The position numbers were made by a program, and so were the translations under genes. The notes beneath the pieces were generated by a model. The model worked only from the letters and a program-made list of their open reading frames with translations, ran no database searches and was not told the DNA's origin. A DNA stretch of 8,331 nt. Source: DASUME01 sp038257655. GTDB taxonomy: Bacteria; Myxococcota_A; Polyangia; Polyangiales; DASUME01. Position 1 is the stretch's first letter. Each line of letters starts with the position of its first letter. Location of the stretch: assembly GCA_038257655.1 (NCBI GenBank), contig JBBSJC010000362.1:1-8331 (forward strand). The letters run 5' to 3'. Below are positions 5,938 to 8,331 of this stretch, piece by piece.

Positions 5938-6921
5938 TCAGCCGCGTAAGCGTTTGAGCACGGCCTGAAAGTCCGCAGGCGACTCGATCTCAAAGCGCAT
6001 CTCACGTTCCGTGCGCGGATGTACAAAGCCAAGCTCGCGGGCATGCAGCATCGGCCGGGGCGCGGAGAGAAGCGGCCCGTTGTAGTCGCGCACGTAGACG
6101 CGCTCGCCGAGCAAGGGGTGGCCGGCTTCGCTCAAGTGAATACGGATCTGATGTTGACGGCCGGTTTCGAGCTCGCACTCGATCAAACTCGCCCCACGCA
6201 GCGCTTCGACTGCTCGCACGTGGCTGACCGCGCGCTGGGCGTCTTCGGGCGGCGGCCCCTTGGGCGCGCGAAACTTGGCGTAGCTACCGCGCAAACCGTC
6301 ACCGCGATTGCGGATGAGCAGGCTGTCGATGCTGCGTCCACGCATCTCTCCGTGCACGAGGGCCTGATAACGGCGATGCACGGTATGGGCGCGAAATTGG
6401 GATTGCAGCGCACGTTTGGCGGCAAGGTTGCGCGTGAACATCAACAGCCCCGTGGTGTCGATGTCGATGCGATGCACGATGCCAAGCTCAGGGTCGAAGC
6501 GCGCGCCGTTGCGCTTGCGCAAGGCCACACGGGTGATGTCGACCAGCGTGTCGCGGTCAGCCTTGTCAAAGGGCACGCTCAGCATGCCGGCCGGCTTGTT
6601 GACCACGACCACATCGTTGTCGAGATACACGACGCGATCCTCAGGCAGCGCGCCCTTTTGTAGCTTGCGTCCGACTGGATCGACCTCGACCAGCGCGCCC
6701 GGGCGCAGACGTAGCTCGGGATCGACCGCCGTCTGCCCATCGACGCTGACGCGACCCGTCCGACACAGGTCCCGTGCGGCATTCCAGGAGCTGCCCGCGA
6801 CCGTTTCACGCACCACGCGGGCAAGCGTGAGGTCCGGGCGTTCTACGGTCGTACGATGGGCTGCCACGGGCGCGCAGGGTGCTGGACTTGGCGCGCCAGC
6901 GCAAGCCAGCGCACGAGCCAC
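5938..6921 (-). CDS. RluA-family pseudouridine synthase with S4 domain
   Basis: Converts specific uridines of structured RNA, probably rRNA, to pseudouridine. An S4 RNA-binding domain (about 31-80: LARVVRETV...DLCRTGRVSVDGQ...LRPGALVEV) is followed by the catalytic domain: NKPAGMLSVP (108-117); GIVHRIDIDTTGLLMF (147-162) with catalytic Asp D153 in the HRxD signature; RRYQALVHG (183-191); LETGRQHQIRIHLSEAGHPLLGE (251-273); and a typical C-terminal strand HPRTEREMRFE. All active-site elements are present. It belongs to the RluA/RluC/RluD superfamily, but the exact target uridine cannot be set. The start is uncertain: the 5'-most GTG at 6921 gives an Ala/Pro-rich N-terminus with only a weak GAGG upstream. 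GTG codons at residues 19 and 36 are alternatives, the latter inside the S4 domain. Probably co-transcribed with dcd downstream; divergent from the unknown gene at 7061. Confidence 0.9.
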   Translation of the reverse strand: MARALACAGAPSPAPCAPVAAHRTTVERPDLTLARVVRETVAGSSWNAARDLCRTGRVSVDGQTAVDPELRLRPGALVEVDPVGRKLQKGALPEDRVVYLDNDVVVVNKPAGMLSVPFDKADRDTLVDITRVALRKRNGARFDPELGIVHRIDIDTTGLLMFTRNLAAKRALQSQFRAHTVHRRYQALVHGEMRGRSIDSLLIRNRGDGLRGSYAKFRAPKGPPPEDAQRAVSHVRAVEALRGASLIECELETGRQHQIRIHLSEAGHPLLGERVYVRDYNGPLLSAPRPMLHARELGFVHPRTEREMRFEIESPADFQAVLKRLRG

Positions 6922-7060
6922 GCAACGCGTCTTGCCTCAGGCGACCCAGGCCGAGCAGGCGATCGCCCGATCTTGTGTTGCGGCCCCGTAGACGCGCAAA
7001 GCCCAGCCTGGCCAAGATCATAAAACGCGCACCTGCGCCTCTCCCAACCAAGGACGCCGC

Positions 7061-7600
7061 GTGAAACTACGCCGAGCAGTGCTGAAGCAAGACCTACGCG
7101 ACATGCCGATCGATCACGGCGACATGTTTTTGATGTCGCAGGTCGAAGATTTGATCGACGCGGCCGAAGTGGTCGAAGTGGCGCCTTGGGAAGCGGCCGA
7201 AACCCGGGAGCGGCTGGGCTCACTCGTGAAACTCGGCTTGTTGGAATGGGTCAACGAACGCGGCGAAGCCATGTCTCCGGCGCACAGCCGTGGCGCAAGC
7301 GACGCGCTGGATGGGAGCGTGGGTGAGAACGACGAGGCCGAGGAGATCACGCGCGAGCTGCCTCGCCCGGCCGACGCCCATCTGGCCGTCACCCTGCGCC
7401 CCAAGGCACCCTTGCCGGTTGCCGATCTGTTCCGGCAGACCGAACATTCCGTGATTGCGCTGCGCACGGGCGACGGGCTCGTGCTGCTCGATCAAGCGGT
7501 CATTCACCGCGATCGCAGCGTGTTTTCCCGAGCTACGATCGTCGATGAAGATGCCCCCGCACGCAGTCGCCAGCGCGAGCCGAGCGATCGCAAGGGCTGA
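7061..7600 (+). CDS. Unknown protein with winged-helix-like N-terminus
   Basis: A 179-residue soluble, acidic protein with no signal peptide or membrane segment. Residues 12-64 (LRDMPIDHGDMFLMSQVEDLIDAA...LGSLVKLGLLEW) resemble, from memory, the small winged-helix/PatA-like module common in myxobacterial proteins: a P-x-x-x-x-x-x-L-S-x-V-D opening and a closing L-x-x-L-x-x-L-G-L-L helix. The match is by pattern only. A polar, acidic linker (about 65-105) follows. A C-terminal part (about 106-160) contains a strand-like stretch, SVIALRTGDGLVLLDQAVI, and a charged tail with RSRQREPSDRKG. No catalytic motif is seen. The GTG start is supported by AAGGA 6 nt upstream. Codon usage is like that of the neighbours. 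rluC begins 9 bp after the stop in the same frame, so the two are very likely co-transcribed and translationally coupled, hinting at a ribosome or RNA link. Function unknown. Confidence 0.75.
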   Translation: MKLRRAVLKQDLRDMPIDHGDMFLMSQVEDLIDAAEVVEVAPWEAAETRERLGSLVKLGLLEWVNERGEAMSPAHSRGASDALDGSVGENDEAEEITRELPRPADAHLAVTLRPKAPLPVADLFRQTEHSVIALRTGDGLVLLDQAVIHRDRSVFSRATIVDEDAPARSRQREPSDRKG

Positions 7601-7609
7601 CCGCACGGC

Positions 7610-8331
7610 GTGACGAAAGCTCACGCTCTAGCATCGTGCTACGCCCGCTTGGTGAGCGAAGAGCCGCGCGAAAAGCCCAGTGTCGATTGGATCACGGTCG
7701 ACCCTGAACATGCAGGGCAGCGCATCGATAACTTCTTGCGCACACAGCTCAAGGGCGCGCCCAAGAGCCTCATTTACCGCATCCTGCGCACCGGCGAAGT
7801 CCGGGTAAACAAGGGACGCGCCAAGCCCGAGCACAAACTCAAAGCAGGCGACGTGATCCGCATCCCGCCCCTGCGCTTAGCCGAAGACATGCCCGTCGTC
7901 GTCGGCGACGGCCTTCAGGAGACCCTGCGCGCGGCGATCGTCTACGAGGATGCGGAGTTGCTCTTGCTCAACAAGCCAGCGGGCCTGGCCGTGCATGCGG
8001 GCAGCGGCGTGCGGGTGGGGGTGATCGAAGCCTTGCGCGCCCTGTTTCCCGAGTTGCCGAGCATCGAGCTTGCCCATCGCCTCGACCGCGAAACCTCGGG
8101 CTTACTCGTGATCGCCAAGACGCGGCCCACCTTACTATCTCTGCACGAGCTGTTGCGTGGCGACGAGGTCAAAAAGACTTACCTTGCGCTCGTGCACGGT
8201 TCCTGGCCGGATAAACGCGTCGAAGTCGCAGCACCGCTCGCCAAAAACACGCTGCGGGGCGGCGAGCGCATGGTCGAGGTTAGCGGCGAAGGCAAGGCAT
8301 CGCTGACGCGTTTTCGCGTGGTGCAGTTCTA
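7610..8331 (+). CDS. rluC: 23S rRNA pseudouridine synthase RluC, truncated by the window edge
   Basis: The first 240 residues of an RluC-type enzyme, which in E. coli makes pseudouridines 955, 2504 and 2580 of 23S rRNA. An S4 domain (about 35-85) contains AGQRIDNFLRTQLKGAPKS (35-53), IYRILRTGEVRVNKGR (55-70) and KLKAGDVIRIPP (76-87). The catalytic domain shows NKPAGLAVHAGSG (121-133), the signature HRLDRETSGLLVIAK (156-170) with catalytic Asp D159, KKTYLALVHGSW (188-199) and a GERMVEV strand (218-224). The TGRTHQIRVH motif lies beyond the edge. Similarity to E. coli RluC, as remembered, is very high in the S4 domain. The GTG at 7610 is the first start after an in-frame TGA (7598-7600), and a GTG at 7652 is an alternative; neither has a good Shine-Dalgarno (AAGGG lies 13 nt before 7610), consistent with coupling to the preceding gene. 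Confidence 0.93.
   Translation, partial: MTKAHALASCYARLVSEEPREKPSVDWITVDPEHAGQRIDNFLRTQLKGAPKSLIYRILRTGEVRVNKGRAKPEHKLKAGDVIRIPPLRLAEDMPVVVGDGLQETLRAAIVYEDAELLLLNKPAGLAVHAGSGVRVGVIEALRALFPELPSIELAHRLDRETSGLLVIAKTRPTLLSLHELLRGDEVKKTYLALVHGSWPDKRVEVAAPLAKNTLRGGERMVEVSGEGKASLTRFRVVQF

Noticed and set aside
6019..6663. A 214-codon plus-strand frame antisense to the pseudouridine synthase.
   Set aside because: The minus-strand frame has the complete RluA motif set. The plus frame shows no recognisable domain or ribosome-binding site.
6922..7060. Possible small RNA or tRNA in the divergent gap before the winged-helix-like gene.
   Set aside because: No cloverleaf, terminator hairpin or conserved RNA motif is visible. 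The only notable element is the 10-bp palindrome at 6958-6967.

Overview
The window is compact, GC-rich bacterial chromosomal DNA (roughly 60-65% G+C by eye). It holds eight protein genes, seven complete and one cut by the right edge. I see no tRNA, rRNA, CRISPR array, transposase, integrase or phage gene. Gene style suggests a myxobacterial or other deltaproteobacterial-type host: a hybrid histidine kinase with a terminal receiver, a zinc-ribbon membrane protein of unknown function, and a small protein with a PatA-like winged-helix N-terminus. This assignment is an inference, because the RluC at the right edge resembles gammaproteobacterial RluC and no taxonomic marker is present.

Layout, left to right. 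(1) Positions 1-74 show no supportable gene. (2) 75-1610 (-) is a membrane-anchored hybrid histidine kinase, divergent from (3) 1896-2420 (+), a small protein with one CxxC-CxxC zinc ribbon and about four membrane segments. The 285-bp region between their starts holds two 20-bp dyads that could be operators. (4) 2628-3938 and 3967-5199 (+) form a two-gene operon of acyl-CoA dehydrogenase paralogs. The first is divergent: it has an N-terminal extension, a degenerate FAD/substrate loop and a C-terminus that stops right after the catalytic-Glu motif. The second is canonical. (5) 5256-5870 (-) is dCTP deaminase (dcd), downstream of (6) 5938-6921 (-), an RluA-family pseudouridine synthase. (7) 7061-7600 (+) is an unknown wHTH-like protein followed 9 bp later, in the same frame, by (8) 7610-8331+ (+), a truncated rluC.

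Functionally this is mostly housekeeping: acyl-CoA oxidation, pyrimidine nucleotide supply and rRNA modification, with one signalling gene and two poorly characterised genes. I found no convincing new defence, mobile or biosynthetic system. The points most worth a second look are the asymmetric acyl-CoA dehydrogenase pair (possibly an obligate heteromer), the dyads in the kinase/zinc-ribbon promoter region, and the small gene coupled to rluC.
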